Part shown: positions 5,982 to 6,086 of the stretch, piece after piece
Position numbering within the stretch: position 1 is the stretch's first letter
Layout of the letters: each line of letters starts with the position of its first letter
DNA from: CAYLZO01 sp964387775
GTDB lineage: Bacteria > Chloroflexota > Anaerolineae > JAAYZQ01
Direction of reading: 5' to 3'
Length of the DNA: 6,086 bases
Assembly: GCA_964387775.1 (NCBI GenBank)
Contig: CAYLZO010000278.1
Coordinates: forward strand, 1-6,086
Position numbers and translations under genes: made by a program
The notes under the pieces: model-generated
Seen by the model: the letters and a program-made list of their open reading frames with translations, nothing else
Told to the model about the DNA's origin: nothing
The model's database searches: none

Positions 5982-6075
5982 ATGAGTGTATCACAAACGG
6001 CGTCCCATGTCCAAGAAGCCCAAGCTCTGCGCTGTTTATGATAATCTAAAAGAGGGCCACTTGGTCGAAAAATGA
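5982..6075 (+). pseudogene. Possible broken reading frame downstream of the stem-loop
   Basis: ATG 5982 is preceded by GGAGG at 10 nt, but its frame (MSVSQTASHVQEAQALRCL) stops after 19 codons at 6041. The +1 frame continues with protein-like sequence (VYDNLKEGHLVEK, about 6034-6072) to a TGA at 6073, and can also be entered from ATG 6007 as a 22-codon frame. This pattern fits the N-terminus of a gene with a frameshift and an early stop, or a very short leader peptide. I do not recognise the product. The window ends 11 bases later, so the continuation cannot be read. Confidence 0.3.
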
Positions 6076-6086
6076 TCACCGAAAAC

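Larger units (their letters stand above)
5828..6086. other. Intergenic edge region without a convincing long gene
   Basis: The stretch upstream of cysQ is visibly more AT-rich than the coding part of the window and has no long credible reading frame on either strand. It holds the plus-strand stem-loop, a possible promoter and a short broken reading frame, described separately. The lower GC and broken frame suggest sequence of different origin, such as an insertion sequence remnant, but no terminal repeat or target duplication can be defined inside the window. Confidence 0.4.

Noticed and set aside
5846..6079. Minus-strand 77-codon frame upstream of cysQ
   Set aside because: It has no good ribosome binding site and no recognisable family. 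It runs across the stem-loop, and its 3' end approaches the cysQ promoter. The composition is not distinctive.
1..6086. CRISPR array, tRNA or rRNA genes, or a complete insertion sequence
   Set aside because: I saw no regularly spaced repeats, tRNA-like cloverleaf, conserved rRNA segment or complete transposase on either strand.

Overview
The window is a GC-rich bacterial segment in which every convincing gene lies on the minus strand, so the biological order runs from high to low coordinates. Two Sec-exported lipoproteins with acidic or Thr/Pro-rich linkers, an ECF sigma/anti-sigma pair, CARDB-like repeats and a Uma2-family nuclease together suggest a free-living, possibly Chloroflexota-like bacterium. 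That placement is an inference from gene style, not from any marker gene.

Layout, 5' to 3' on the minus strand. (1) Positions 6086-5755 hold no convincing long gene. They contain the cysQ promoter and, facing the other way, a 15-bp stem-loop that buries the ribosome binding site of a short, apparently broken plus-strand reading frame, possibly the edge of a decayed mobile element. (2) A CysQ/inositol-monophosphatase-family phosphatase (5754-4939, TTG start) is followed after 12 bp by an M1-family zinc metallopeptidase lipoprotein (4926-3472). The two probably share the promoter at 5799-5827. (3) A new promoter at 3422-3450 starts an ECF sigma factor gene (3361-2741). It overlaps by 4 bp (ATGA) a membrane anti-sigma factor with a cytoplasmic zinc-finger (ZAS) domain and an extracytoplasmic beta-rich domain (2744-1923). 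Next comes a lipoprotein with three CARDB/Ig-like repeats (1747-458), preceded by a leader rich in GC palindromes. (4) A further promoter at 409-437, with a perfect 14-bp palindrome in its spacer, drives a Uma2-family nuclease gene (380 to beyond the left edge).

The sigma, anti-sigma and CARDB lipoprotein genes read as one envelope-signalling unit: the anti-sigma would hold the sigma factor at the membrane, and the outer beta-sandwich domains of the second and third proteins are candidates for sensing or transmitting the signal. The phosphatase (turnover of 3'-phosphoadenosine 5'-phosphate or a related phosphoester) and the exported aminopeptidase-like enzyme look like a separate housekeeping unit. 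The three minus-strand promoters have the same architecture (TTGACA, 17-bp spacer, TATAAT-like -10), as expected for the primary sigma factor, and I see no ECF-type promoter.
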